Shown here: one piece after another, positions 44,671-52,587 of the stretch
How the letters are laid out: each line of letters begins with the position of its first letter
Numbering within the stretch: the first letter of the stretch is position 1
Assembly: GCA_027673765.1 (NCBI GenBank)
Contig: JAQDWB010000011.1
Coordinates: forward strand, 1,123-65,122
Reading direction: 5' to 3'
DNA length: 64,000 nucleotides
Origin: Coriobacteriaceae bacterium AM113-163
Lineage (GTDB): Bacteria > Actinomycetota > Coriobacteriia > Coriobacteriales > Coriobacteriaceae
Translations under genes and position numbers: made by a program
The notes under the pieces: model-generated
Told to the model about the DNA's origin: nothing
Databases searched by the model: none
Seen by the model: the letters and a program-made list of their open reading frames with translations, nothing else

Positions 44671-45123
44671 TTAGAGCAGGCCCATGCTGGTCAGGATCGT
44701 GTAGCCCATAAAGATGACAAACGCGATGAGGGCAAGGACAATGATGATTTTTTGAGCCGGCGCCATGCCAGGGATCTCGTTCTCGCCCGTAGGCTCCTTG
44801 GAGGTAACCATGCGCTGGGCAAAGGTCATCTCGTCACGGCTCGACTTGGGCTCGTCGGACTTGGGACGAGCGGCCTTTTTAGGCTGAGGTTTGGGCGCGG
44901 CAGGTGCAGGCTTCGCGGCAGCGGGCTTGGGCGCGGGCGCCGGTGCGGGTGCGGCGTTCGCGGCGACCTCCTCAGCCTTCGCACGCTCGGCACGCAGGGC
45001 AGCCAGCTCCTCACGCTCGCGACGGGCCTCTTCCCGAGCCTCGCGGCGTGCCTTCTCAGCGCGGAGCTCTTCCAACTCAGCGCGCTCCTCGTCGGACAAT
45101 GGTTGGGACTCAAGCTCGGCCAT
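44671..45123 (-). CDS. tail-anchored coiled-coil protein, function unknown
   Basis: Protein of 150 residues: a charged coiled coil (about 5-55, rich in Glu/Arg/Ala heptads), a Pro/Ala/Lys linker (56-95), and one C-terminal membrane helix (IIIVLALIAFVIFMGYTILTS). No signal peptide, so it should be inserted by its tail with the coiled coil in the cytoplasm. ATG 45121-45123 lies 20 nt after the terminator of the tRNA-Ala gene. Not recognised as a named family. Confidence 0.75.
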   Translation of the reverse strand: MAELESQPLSDEERAELEELRAEKARREAREEARREREELAALRAERAKAEEVAANAAPAPAPAPKPAAAKPAPAAPKPQPKKAARPKSDEPKSSRDEMTFAQRMVTSKEPTGENEIPGMAPAQKIIIVLALIAFVIFMGYTILTSMGLL

Positions 45124-45142
45124 GGTACAGCCCTTTCTTTTT

Positions 45143-45175
45143 AAAAAAAGCCGCCGACACAATGTCAGCGGCTTA
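45143..45175 (-). terminator. terminator of tRNA-Ala
   Basis: Minus strand AAGCCGC-T-GACA pairs with TGTC-G-GCGGCTT, followed by TTTTTTT. It stands between the tRNA and the ribosome binding site of the next gene. Confidence 0.88.
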
Positions 45176-45188
45176 TCAAATCCAAGGG

Positions 45189-45261
45189 TGGAGACGAAGG
45201 GAGTCGAACCCTCGGCCTCTGCCATGCGACGGCAGCGCTCTCCCAACTGAGCTACGTCCCC
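45189..45261 (-). tRNA. tRNA-Ala (anticodon CGC)
   Basis: Cloverleaf with acceptor GGGGACG/CGTCTCC, D-arm AGCTCAGTTGGGAGAGC, anticodon stem CTGCC/GGCAG with loop GTCGCAT giving CGC, and TpsiC arm with GGTTCGA. No encoded CCA. Confidence 0.93.
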
Positions 45262-45367
45262 AGGACAAGTTGATATTTTACCTACGGCTCGCCAACTGTC
45301 AACGCCCAAAAAGACTACTCCTAATGATTTTTTAATCCCCGTCCCAGAAAAATCATCGGCGAGCGCA

Positions 45368-46306
45368 CTACTTTGCGCTGGTGAGGACGCCGGTAGTGTC
45401 GAAGGCCGGGGTGAAGCTCTCGTCTACCGCGCCGCCTTCTTGCCAGAACATCGTCGTAAAGCCTAGGTCGTCGGCATGGTCGAGCACCTGCTCATACTCC
45501 TCGCGCGTCACGGCGCGTGCCAGGTCGCCGCCCTGCTCGCGCATGAGCGCATTGGGCGTGTACTGGTTCATGACCGAGATCGGCACGTCGCCCACCGTCT
45601 GCCACACCAGGTCTAACACGCGGCACGAGTCATCCGCATGCCCCGGCAGCACCAGGTGGCGCACGATGATGCCGCGCTTCATGAGCCCGTCCTCGTCCAC
45701 CAGCTCTCCCCCGCGGCGCTCGATCTCGCACGCCATCTGTGCCAGGCCCGACACGGCCACGCGCGGGTAATCCTTAATATGAGAAAGCGACTGCGCAAGC
45801 CCGGCATCGGCATATTTAAAGTCGGTGAGCCACACATCGACCAGGTCACCCAGGGCAGCTACGGCACTCGCCCGCTCATAGCCGCTCGTGTTGTAAACGA
45901 TCGGGATGTCCAGCCCGTGCTCCCTCGCTGCGGCAATCGCGGCCGGCAGCAGGTGAGCATAATGCGTCGCCGTCACCAGGTTGATGTTGTTGGCGCCCTG
46001 GTCCTGCAGTTCCAGCATAATCTCGACCAGGCGCTCAGGTGAAATCTCAAGGCCAAAATTGCCGGTCGAGATCTCGTGGTTCTGACAATAGATACATTTG
46101 AGCGAGCAGCCGCTAAAGAAAATCGTGCCCGAACCGGCCTCGCCCGAGATAGGCGGCTCCTCCCACATATGAAGCGCGGCGCGGGCCACCTTGAGCGTGT
46201 CGTTAGCACCGCATACGCCGCGCGCGCCCTCATCGCGCGCCGCACCGCAACGGCGCGGACACAAATGGCAGGCGGGCGAAAAAAGTTCGGTCAACGACGT
46301 CGGCAT
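45368..46306 (-). CDS. PflX-like radical SAM protein
   Basis: Radical SAM protein of 312 residues. The Cx3Cx2C cluster motif is GCSLKCIYCQNHE near residue 66; an N-terminal CHLCPRRCGAARDEGARGVCG region gives four more Cys, as in the COG1313/PflX group related to pyruvate formate-lyase activases. VWLTDFKYAD and HLVLPGHADDS are further family blocks. ATG 46304-46306 has TTGGAG upstream. No glycyl-radical enzyme gene is nearby, so the substrate is open. Confidence 0.85.
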   Translation of the reverse strand: MPTSLTELFSPACHLCPRRCGAARDEGARGVCGANDTLKVARAALHMWEEPPISGEAGSGTIFFSGCSLKCIYCQNHEISTGNFGLEISPERLVEIMLELQDQGANNINLVTATHYAHLLPAAIAAAREHGLDIPIVYNTSGYERASAVAALGDLVDVWLTDFKYADAGLAQSLSHIKDYPRVAVSGLAQMACEIERRGGELVDEDGLMKRGIIVRHLVLPGHADDSCRVLDLVWQTVGDVPISVMNQYTPNALMREQGGDLARAVTREEYEQVLDHADDLGFTTMFWQEGGAVDESFTPAFDTTGVLTSAK

Positions 46307-46454
46307 AAAAACATGCTCCAAAACAACGATTCAGCAGCTCAAACGTAAAGGGCCAGACCGCGTAGAAGGCTCGAGCCCCAAGGCGCCGTAATCGTCCGAC
46401 ACGATTTTTGTAATGTCAAGACTGGAATCCACAAAGTGCCGCTTTATGATGTAG
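46307..46454. other. intergenic leader to structured RNA locus
   Basis: Upstream part of the 535-bp gap. It contains a good -10 (TATGAT, 46445-46450) for the plus-strand RNA that follows, with only a weak -35 17 bases before it. The remainder of the gap after 46601 up to 46841 shows no gene or clear repeat. Confidence 0.45.
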
Positions 46455-46601
46455 GTATTCCGCCCCCCGCGGAGCAACTGGGTGAACCGTCGCGTTTATT
46501 TAGGGAGCCCACACAGTCGTACCTAGTACAGGTATCCTTCGTTGTTAAGGACGCTGGAACAGTCGATGAGGGCACCCACCTGTTTTAGGTGGGTTCATTT
46601 T
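46455..46601 (+). ncRNA. ssrS: structured small RNA, possibly 6S RNA
   Basis: About 147-nt region starting shortly after TATGAT and ending in a terminator (CCCACCT/AGGTGGG then TTCATTTTC). TTCCGC near the 5' end can pair with GC-T-GGAA near 46550, closing a long rod that includes CCGC/GCGG and ACTGGGTG/CACACAGT stems with unpaired stretches between. A single long rod with an internal bubble, the ATTCCGCC start and the GGCACCCACCT ending recall Gram-positive 6S RNAs, which sequester sigma-A polymerase. I rely on memory for that resemblance; it could be another structured RNA. Confidence 0.42.
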
Positions 46602-46841
46602 CGTAACGTGGGGGGTGGTTTTCTTTTGCCGATTTTGCCAAGAATTGCCATCGCAGATCCCGTATGACACGCAACGGCACTCGGCAGAACCCCCGCCAAC
46701 TTCCCAATATCTGGTAAGCGCGTGATAATCGCACGGCGCAAACCCCCGCACCCCCTCGGTCGAGTATCATGGGTCAGCTATGCCCTTTTGCGCGTAGCGC
46801 CCTTTGACCTTTTCCTTCGACGCTTGGCGGTTTATCGATTC

Positions 46842-48041
46842 ATGGCTTCCTCCACGAGCTTCATACCGTACCTATGCGTGGCGGCCGCGGCTTTTATCAC
46901 TACCTTCCTCACGGTGCCCCTGGTCAAGCGCCTGGCAATCAAGCTCGATGCCGTCGACTATCCCTCCAAGCGCCGTATCAACACTAAGCCCATCCCGCGC
47001 ATGGGCGGCACCGCGGTCTTTTTGGGCCTGGTCGTTGCCTGCATTGTGCAAATCCTAGGCACCTGGCACCTAGGCTGGCCGCCCGTCCTGGTGCCGCACC
47101 CGCGCCTTCACATTAGCTATCCCATGCTGGCGTTCTCCTTTACCGTCATCTTTGCGACCGGCGCTATCGACGACGTCTATCAGCTCAAGCCCAAACAAAA
47201 ACTGGCCGGTCAGGTACTCGCCGCGCTCATCGCCTGCGTGGGCGGCCTGCGCATCGGCGTTATCGTCAACCCGTTTGCCCCCGGCGAAATCATGCTCGGA
47301 TGGCTCGCCTACCCCATCACCGTGATCTATCTGGTGGCATTCACCAACATCATTAACCTCATCGACGGCCTTGACGGCTTAGCCACGGGCATCTGCGGCA
47401 TCGCGTCGTTCACCATGTTTTCGATGGCCGTTCTCTCGGGGCGCATCGACGCCGCCGCGCTCTCCATTGCGCTCTTTGGCGCCTGCCTGGCCTTTTTGCG
47501 CTACAACTTCAACCCCGCAAGCATCTTCTTGGGCGACTCGGGGTCGCTGCTTCTGGGCTTTGCGCTGGGCTCCATCTCGCTGCTCAACGTGAGCCGCACC
47601 GCCGCGCTCACCTCGCTTATCATCCCGCTCATCGTTGCCGGCGTGCCCATCATCGACACGTTTAGCGCCATCGTGCGCCGCAAGCGCGCCCACATTAGCA
47701 TCGGGCAGGCCGACAAGGGCCACATCCACCACCGCCTCATTCAAGAGGGTTACAACCAAAAGCAGGCCGTACTACTCATCTATGCCTGGTGCATCATGCT
47801 TTCGGCCGGCGCCGCCGCCATCAATCAGGTCGAGGTCCCCATGCGCGTGCTGATCTTTACCGTGCTCGCCATTGGCTCGGCGGCCTTTGCCAAGCATCTA
47901 CATCTGTTTGAGCCCGTGCTGCGCCACCATTACAACAAGCGCACGCACGAGGACGAGCTCGTCACCCCCGACGACCCCGCCTTTCAGCAGGAAAAGCAGG
48001 CGGCCGAGGAACGTAAGGAAGAGCGCCACCACAAGCGCTAG
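46842..48041 (+). CDS. polyprenyl-phosphate sugar-1-phosphate transferase (WecA/TagO type)
   Basis: Membrane enzyme of 399 residues with about eleven helices. KRRINTKPIPRMGGTAVF, ATGAIDDVYQLKPKQKL (the DDxxQ metal motif), NLIDGLDGLATG and the late HIHHRL motif are hallmarks of WecA/TagO, which transfers GlcNAc-1-P (or similar) to undecaprenyl phosphate and starts wall polymers. The C-terminus ends in a charged, His-rich tail. ATG 46842 lacks a clear ribosome binding site; an in-frame GTG at 46722 is possible. Likely supplies the lipid carrier used by the glycosyltransferases at 5-12 kb. Confidence 0.9.
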   Translation: MASSTSFIPYLCVAAAAFITTFLTVPLVKRLAIKLDAVDYPSKRRINTKPIPRMGGTAVFLGLVVACIVQILGTWHLGWPPVLVPHPRLHISYPMLAFSFTVIFATGAIDDVYQLKPKQKLAGQVLAALIACVGGLRIGVIVNPFAPGEIMLGWLAYPITVIYLVAFTNIINLIDGLDGLATGICGIASFTMFSMAVLSGRIDAAALSIALFGACLAFLRYNFNPASIFLGDSGSLLLGFALGSISLLNVSRTAALTSLIIPLIVAGVPIIDTFSAIVRRKRAHISIGQADKGHIHHRLIQEGYNQKQAVLLIYAWCIMLSAGAAAINQVEVPMRVLIFTVLAIGSAAFAKHLHLFEPVLRHHYNKRTHEDELVTPDDPAFQQEKQAAEERKEERHHKR

Positions 48042-48211
48042 AACAAGCTGCCGAGGATGTGCCAAGGCACCGTTAGCCAAGCGCGGCCGCGCCGCACCCA
48101 TCGCACATGCCGCACCACGCGCGTCCCTCTCCCGCCCCTCGCCTACTTACGCACCACCCCTCCAATAAACGCGTTATCATCTTGACCCATGAACATATGT
48201 TAGGAGCAATC

Positions 48212-49261
48212 ATGCCAAACGAGAACAGCTACGAAGTCGCGCTGCAAAAGAGCAACGCCATTCGCGAGGGCCTGGCCAAAACGCCCGAGAAGTTCACCAT
48301 GCTCACCGGCGACCGCCCCACCGGCCGTCTGCACCTGGGCCACTACTTCGGTACCCTCAAGGGTCGAGTTGAGCTGCAGAACATGGGCGCCAAGACCAAT
48401 GTACTCATCGCCGACTACCAGGTCATCACCGACCGCGACACCACCGAGCACATCCAGGACAACGTGTACAACATGGTCATGGACTACCTTGCCTGCGGCA
48501 TCGATCCCGACAAGACCATGATCTACGCGCACTCCGCCGTGCCCGCCGCCAACCAGCTCATGCTGCCGTTCCTGTCGCTGGTCTCCGAGGCCGAGCTGGC
48601 GCGCAACCCCACGGTAAAGGCCGAGATGGAGGCCTCGGGCCACGAGCTCACCGGCCTTCTGCTCACCTACCCGGTACATCAGGCCTGCGACATCCTGTTC
48701 TGCAAGGGCAACGTGGTGCCCGTCGGTCGCGACCAGCTGCCGCACATCGAGCTTACCCGCACCATCGCCCGCCGCTTTAACAACCGCTACGGCAAGGTGT
48801 TCCCCGAGGTCGACGCGCTGCTGTCCGAGACCCCGCTGCTGCCGGGCCTGGACGGTCGCAAGATGAGCAAGAGCTACGGCAACGCCATCAACATCTCGAT
48901 GACCGCCGAGGAAACGGCCAAGCGCATCAAGAAGAGCCAGACCGACTCCGAGCGCATGATCACGTTCGATCCCGAGAACCGCCCCGGTGTGTCTGGCCTG
49001 CTTTCGACAGCCGCCATCTGCACCGGCCGTTCCGAAGTCGAGATTGCCGAGGAGATTGGCATGGGCGGCTCCGGCCAGCTCAAGAAGTACGTGACCGAGG
49101 CCGTCAACGAGTACTTCGCACCGATCCGCGAGCGTCGCCAGCGCTACGAGAACGATCTGGACTATGTGAAGGACGTCCTGCATGAGGGCAACCGTCGCGC
49201 CAACGAGATCGCCGAGCAGACCCTGGCCGAGGTTCAGGACGCCATGGGCATGGTGTACTAG
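48212..49261 (+). CDS. trpS: tryptophanyl-tRNA synthetase
   Basis: Class I synthetase of 349 residues. TGDRPTGRLHLGHYFGTL holds the HIGH motif and GRKMSKSYGN the KMSKS motif; VGRDQLPHIELTRTIARRFN is the Trp/adenylate site. ATG 48212 has TTAGGAGC six bases upstream; the frame extends further up without a signal. A strong terminator follows. No T-box or leader peptide was seen. Confidence 0.96.
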   Translation: MPNENSYEVALQKSNAIREGLAKTPEKFTMLTGDRPTGRLHLGHYFGTLKGRVELQNMGAKTNVLIADYQVITDRDTTEHIQDNVYNMVMDYLACGIDPDKTMIYAHSAVPAANQLMLPFLSLVSEAELARNPTVKAEMEASGHELTGLLLTYPVHQACDILFCKGNVVPVGRDQLPHIELTRTIARRFNNRYGKVFPEVDALLSETPLLPGLDGRKMSKSYGNAINISMTAEETAKRIKKSQTDSERMITFDPENRPGVSGLLSTAAICTGRSEVEIAEEIGMGGSGQLKKYVTEAVNEYFAPIRERRQRYENDLDYVKDVLHEGNRRANEIAEQTLAEVQDAMGMVY

Positions 49262-49296
49262 ACCGATCTGCTGACTTGAGCTTTCGATTGCTTTAG

Positions 49297-49326
49297 GGCG
49301 GACGCTACGGCGTCCGCCTTTTTTTG
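49297..49326 (+). terminator. intrinsic terminator of trpS
   Basis: GGCGGACGC pairs perfectly with GCGTCCGCC around TACG, followed by seven T. Confidence 0.95.
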
Positions 49327-49589
49327 GTGTCCGACTGGTTCGGCTCTACCCATTGCACTCCCCCGACAAACGGGAACGGGCCCGCCGACAGTCAATTGCC
49401 AGCGGGCCTGTTCCCGAAGTACACCGTTGAATCGCACAGAGGGGAGGAATGCGAATCAAACTCAACAGGGCAGGCTTTTTCATCGCCTATTGCCTGCTCC
49501 GTTGCTGAATACAATATAGTTCACCGTGGTTTACTTTCTAGCGTCAATATGCCCCACCACACCTTCTCCATAAGTTAGCTCAGGTAAAC
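49327..49589. other. intergenic region with strong hairpin and a possible short ORF
   Basis: CGGGAACGGGCCCGC (about 49369-49384) pairs with GCGGGCCTGTTCCCG (49401-49415) with one mismatch and no T-run after it. At 49449-49508 a 19-residue frame (ATG after GAGGGGAGGA, stop TGA) could be translated, but the ribosome-site spacing is tight and there is no other support. Otherwise empty. Confidence 0.4.
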
Positions 49590-49631
49590 TAAAACCACCA
49601 CAAAGGGGACAGGCACCTTTGTGGTGGTTTT
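49590..49631 (-). repeat. R1 palindromic repeat copy 3, after the MGMT gene
   Basis: AAAACCACCACAAAGG and CCTTTGTGGTGGTTTT, identical arms to copy 1; 16 nt after the stop of the minus-strand MGMT gene. Confidence 0.9.
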
Positions 49632-49647
49632 AGCCACGGCAGAATTG

Positions 49648-49968
49648 TTAGAGTCCGGCAGGCCAGCGACAGGCGCCCAGATCGACGTGCATGTCGTCCT
49701 TAAACGCCACACCCTCCCCTAGCAAAAGCTCACGTTGAGCATCGGGACCGCCAAAAGCAAAACCCTCGCAAATGTGACCGTCGGCAAACACCACGCGGTG
49801 ACAGGGAATCTCGCCGGGGCGCGGATTGCTATGCAGGGCATACCCCACGTACCGCGCGCTTCGTGGACGACCGGCAAGCAGCGCCACCTGACCATACGTG
49901 GCGACCATCCCCTCGGGGATCTGCTCGACCACCTCGTACACCCGTTCAAAAAAGCCCTCAGACGCCAT
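49648..49968 (-). CDS. MGMT-type DNA alkyltransferase domain protein
   Basis: Protein of 106 residues corresponding to just the C-terminal DNA-binding domain of O6-alkylguanine-DNA alkyltransferases. VYEVVEQIPEGMVATYGQVA is the helix-turn-helix with the Arg/Tyr region, and the acceptor Cys is kept in IPCHRVV (alkyltransferase-like ATL proteins have Trp there). It lacks the N-terminal domain of Ogt. It probably transfers alkyl groups from guanine to its own Cys. AAGGGAG precedes ATG 49966-49968. Confidence 0.87.
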   Translation of the reverse strand: MASEGFFERVYEVVEQIPEGMVATYGQVALLAGRPRSARYVGYALHSNPRPGEIPCHRVVFADGHICEGFAFGGPDAQRELLLGEGVAFKDDMHVDLGACRWPAGL

Positions 49969-49996
49969 TGCTTGCTCCCTTCCACCCGGAAAAGCA

Positions 49997-50037
49997 TAAA
50001 CCACCACAAAGGTGTATGTCCCCTTTGTGGTGGTTTA
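49997..50037 (-). repeat. R1 palindromic repeat copy 4, after degV, loop inverted
   Basis: TAAACCACCACAAAGG and CCTTTGTGGTGGTTTA with the loop in reverse orientation compared with the other copies (GTGTATGTCC). It is 11 nt after the DegV stop. Confidence 0.88.
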
Positions 50038-50048
50038 TGGCAGGTCGG

Positions 50049-50903
50049 TTAGTTGGCGGGCTGGAAGAAGGCTACTGCTACGGCGCCGGGGCCAACGTGG
50101 GTTCCGATGGTGGCGCCGATGGTGTGAACGGGCAACTCGCCCTCGGTGTGGCCAGCCCACAGCGCCGCGCTGTCCTCGATATACTTCTTGAGCACCGCAT
50201 CCGAAAGGCCCGTATAGCCGAGCGCCAGCGGCATGGAAAAGTCGATGCCGCCTGCCTTTTCGACCTTTTGGTTCAGCAGGTTGCGGCCGTTCTTGGAACC
50301 GCGCGCCTTGCCCAGCTGCACGATCAGACCGTCCTCGACAGCCACCACGGGCTTTACGTTGAGCAGCGTACCCACGGCGCCCGCAGCAGCAGACAGTCGA
50401 CCGCCGCGCACCAGATACTCCAGCGTCTCGAGCAGGCCGATAACCACCACACGGTCGCGCACGGCCTCGACAGCCGCCGCGATCTGAGCTGCACTGCGGC
50501 CCTCGTCCACCAAGCGCAGCGCGTACTCGACCAGGACGCGCTCGCCCAGGGTGACGTTGTTGCTGTCTACCACGAACACGTCACCACCTGGCGCCTCGGC
50601 AAGTGCGGTACGGGCACTCTGGTTGGTGCCTGACAGCTTAGCGCCCACGGTAATAATCACAGCCTCATCGCCGGCTTCACGAACCTTGGCAATCGCCTGC
50701 GAAAACGCGTACGGGTTGACCTGGCCGGTCTTGGGCAGCTCATCGCGCTCCACGAGCATCTCGTAAAAGCGCTGGTGATCGATATCGATGCCATCCATGT
50801 ACACATCGGTGCCAAAGGTGACGGACAGCGGCAAAACGGCCAGTGCCGGGTGCTCGGCCGGCGACATATCGCTTGCGGAATCGGTAATAATGCGGACGGA
50901 CAT
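50049..50903 (-). CDS. DegV family fatty-acid-binding protein
   Basis: Protein of 284 residues. VRIITDSASDMSP is the family start, with PLSVTFGTDVYMDGIDI, TGQVNPYAF and KLSGTNQSARTA forming the fatty-acid pocket and GGRLSAAAGAVGTLLNVKPVV the second domain. DegV/FakB proteins bind fatty acids and present them to the FakA kinase for entry into phospholipid. fakA is not in the window. ATG 50901-50903 has AAAGGA six bases upstream. Next gene upstream is a MarR regulator 119 nt away. Confidence 0.92.
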   Translation of the reverse strand: MSVRIITDSASDMSPAEHPALAVLPLSVTFGTDVYMDGIDIDHQRFYEMLVERDELPKTGQVNPYAFSQAIAKVREAGDEAVIITVGAKLSGTNQSARTALAEAPGGDVFVVDSNNVTLGERVLVEYALRLVDEGRSAAQIAAAVEAVRDRVVVIGLLETLEYLVRGGRLSAAAGAVGTLLNVKPVVAVEDGLIVQLGKARGSKNGRNLLNQKVEKAGGIDFSMPLALGYTGLSDAVLKKYIEDSAALWAGHTEGELPVHTIGATIGTHVGPGAVAVAFFQPAN

Positions 50904-51022
50904 AGTTGATCCTTTCTTGCGCGGGCCTCGCGCAGGGAATTTTGACAGCAATGCCCCGGCACGGCGAACGCGCTCAAACGGGACTCTGCAGTTGTTCATC
51001 GGAAACAAATGCCTCAGCGGCT

Positions 51023-51469
51023 CTACAGCTCGCGCAGGGTGTTGAGAATCGTGCGCAGCGACGCATACATCTGCTCGCGCTGCTCCACACCCATAGCCTT
51101 ACCGGTGGTATCGAGCACTTCGTGGATGATGCGGTCGGCCTCGCTCATGCTCTCGCCGCCCAGAGCGGTCAGGCGCACCGGAGCACGATACTTAACGGCG
51201 GCATCGCCCGAATCATCGACCTCGACGTAGCCGCCCTCCTCCAGATGCGCCAGCGTGCGCGAGACGGCAGCACGGGTCACGCCTGCCATGCGAGCCAGAT
51301 CAGCGCCAGTCAGGCCGTCCTTACTGCGCTCAAGATAGTAAAGGCACATAACGTCGGAGCCCTTGAGGCCCAGCCTTGCGCCCTCAGATGTCTTAATGCG
51401 CTGGATCTCCTTGTAGAGCCCGCTGATCAGTCCGACAAAGTCCTCGAAACGTGTCTCGTCGTTCTGCTG
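51023..51469 (-). CDS. MarR family transcription regulator
   Basis: Protein of 148 residues with the winged helix of MarR regulators: LGLKGSDVMCLYYLERS, GLTGADLARMAGVTRAAVSRTLAHLEEGGYV (recognition helix) and a wing ending in RLTALG. In the same orientation as, and just upstream of, degV; it may control degV and so fatty-acid handling (inferred). Weak AGG site before ATG 51467-51469. Confidence 0.87.
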   Translation of the reverse strand, partial: QQNDETRFEDFVGLISGLYKEIQRIKTSEGARLGLKGSDVMCLYYLERSKDGLTGADLARMAGVTRAAVSRTLAHLEEGGYVEVDDSGDAAVKYRAPVRLTALGGESMSEADRIIHEVLDTTGKAMGVEQREQMYASLRTILNTLREL

Positions 51470-51575
51470 CATGGGAGACAACCGCCTTTCGCTTGCATAA
51501 TGCTTACGGGTAAACATCTTAGCCGTATCCAGCGACCGCCGGCCCTGCGTGTCTCATTTGTTGACCCATCAACAT

Positions 51576-51615
51576 AAAAATCACCACAAAGGACAGGCGC
51601 CTTTGTGGTGATTTT
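51576..51615 (-). repeat. R1 palindromic repeat copy 5, after the B3/B4 gene
   Basis: AAAATCACCACAAAGG and CCTTTGTGGTGATTTT. Both arms carry a matching change from the other copies (C to T and G to A), so pairing is preserved. 25 nt after the B3/B4 stop, with five T following on the minus strand. Confidence 0.88.
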
Positions 51616-51640
51616 GGGCATCAATAGGTTCTAGGCGCCG

Positions 51641-52360
51641 CTACAGCTCCACACAGGGATTGTCGCGGGTCACAAGCGTCTTAACGACAACCGTCGCTCC
51701 CAGATAGCGCTCGAGCAAATCGGCAAGACGGTCGATGGCGGCCTGGCAGTCCTCCATTCGCTCGGGCTCCACGCACTCAATCGCCAGGAACGCGTCGGCC
51801 GAATCGTCGGACAGGGCCGTTCGAACGCCGTCGCGCCAGTTCCAGCAGCGGCACACGGCGCCCGCATCATCGATGTAGGCGAGCTCGCCGGGCAGCGTCG
51901 GGTCACCTGTCTCCTCGCCAAGCGGCAAGAACGCGTCCCCGCCACCAGTGACCGCCAGGCGCAAATCGCCCTCGATAGCGCGCAGATCCTCGCCTCCCAC
52001 GGGCAGCGCGTAGGTCAGCGACACCGTGTTGTAAATATCCACCGCGGGCGTAATGTGGCCCACCGGCTTGCCTTTGAGCACGCGTTTGAGCAAGTTCTCG
52101 ATCGAGCAGCGCGCGCCTTTCTTGGTCTTGAACAGACGATAGGCCTCGCGCCATGCCTTGACCGGTGCGTTCTCGCTGATAGTGTCGCTGGTCAGATGAC
52201 GCTCCGCATCGATATTGGCGCGGTCGAGCAACGCCGCAATCGCATCCACGTCCTCTTGAGGAATCTGAGCCGTGGGCTTCATGCCCTCCACGACCACAAC
52301 ACCGACCGCTGCCTGCGGAAACAGCTCCCAGAATGAATCCTCGGCAATAAAGCTCTTCAT
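51641..52360 (-). CDS. B3/B4 tRNA-synthetase-like domain protein
   Basis: Protein of 239 residues matching the B3/B4 domain of phenylalanyl-tRNA synthetase beta chain as a stand-alone protein (COG3382): VGVVVVEGMKP, NAPVKAWREAYRLF, CSIENLLKRVLKGKPVGHI and VDIYNTVSLTYALPVGGEDL. In the synthetase this domain edits mischarged Tyr-tRNA-Phe; free-standing forms may edit or bind aminoacyl compounds, which is not established. ATG 52358-52360 has AAGGGAG five bases upstream. Its 137-nt leader contains an apparent attenuator. Confidence 0.85.
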   Translation of the reverse strand: MKSFIAEDSFWELFPQAAVGVVVVEGMKPTAQIPQEDVDAIAALLDRANIDAERHLTSDTISENAPVKAWREAYRLFKTKKGARCSIENLLKRVLKGKPVGHITPAVDIYNTVSLTYALPVGGEDLRAIEGDLRLAVTGGGDAFLPLGEETGDPTLPGELAYIDDAGAVCRCWNWRDGVRTALSDDSADAFLAIECVEPERMEDCQAAIDRLADLLERYLGATVVVKTLVTRDNPCVEL

Positions 52361-52380
52361 ACGCTCTCCCTTCATTGTGC

Positions 52381-52463
52381 GCGCCCGAGTGAGGGCGCCT
52401 AAACAAAAAGCGCCCTTACAACGGCCACCTTCAAAGTCCTACGGTGCCGCCACAAGAGCGCTT
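52381..52463 (-). promoter_or_regulatory. attenuator-like leader of the B3/B4 gene
   Basis: On the minus strand, AAGCGC (52463-52458) can close a long stem with GCGCTT (52413-52408) followed by TTTTTG: a terminator 50 nt before the coding region. The 3' arm of that stem (AGGGCGC) can instead pair with GCGCCCT at 52391-52398, and this segment can in turn pair with GGGCGC at 52381-52386. These three pairings exclude each other. A further hairpin GTCCCC/GGGGAC lies at 52468-52490. The ligand or sensed signal is unknown. Confidence 0.55.
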
Positions 52464-52504
52464 ACGCTGTCCCCATCCGGAGAAGGGGACGATATGTCAG
52501 GTGT

Positions 52505-52533
52505 ATTGTAACCCGAGTCATCCACGTGAGCAA
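52505..52533 (-). promoter_or_regulatory. promoter of the B3/B4 gene
   Basis: Minus strand TTGCTC, 17 bases, TACAAT. The -35 box overlaps the edge of the R1 repeat. Predicted start near 52497. Confidence 0.55.
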
Positions 52534-52573
52534 AACCACCACAAAGGGGACAGGCACCTTTGTGGTGGTTTTG
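52531..52573 (-). repeat. R1 palindromic repeat copy 6, after pckA
   Basis: AAAACCACCACAAAGG and CCTTTGTGGTGGTTTT around GGACAGGCA; 14 nt after the pckA stop codon, so it should terminate pckA just before the B3/B4 promoter. Confidence 0.9.
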
Positions 52574-52587
52574 GGTCTGAGGCGACG

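Noticed and set aside
52404..52463. T-box riboswitch in the B3/B4 leader, because GGCGGCACCGTAG looks a little like the T-box bulge
   Set aside because: The TGGNACC core is not met, and no stem I, specifier loop or AG bulge can be placed in a leader of only 137 nt.
38081..52573. R1 repeats as CRISPR repeats
   Set aside because: Copies are hundreds to thousands of bases apart, each tied to a stop codon, with genes between them.
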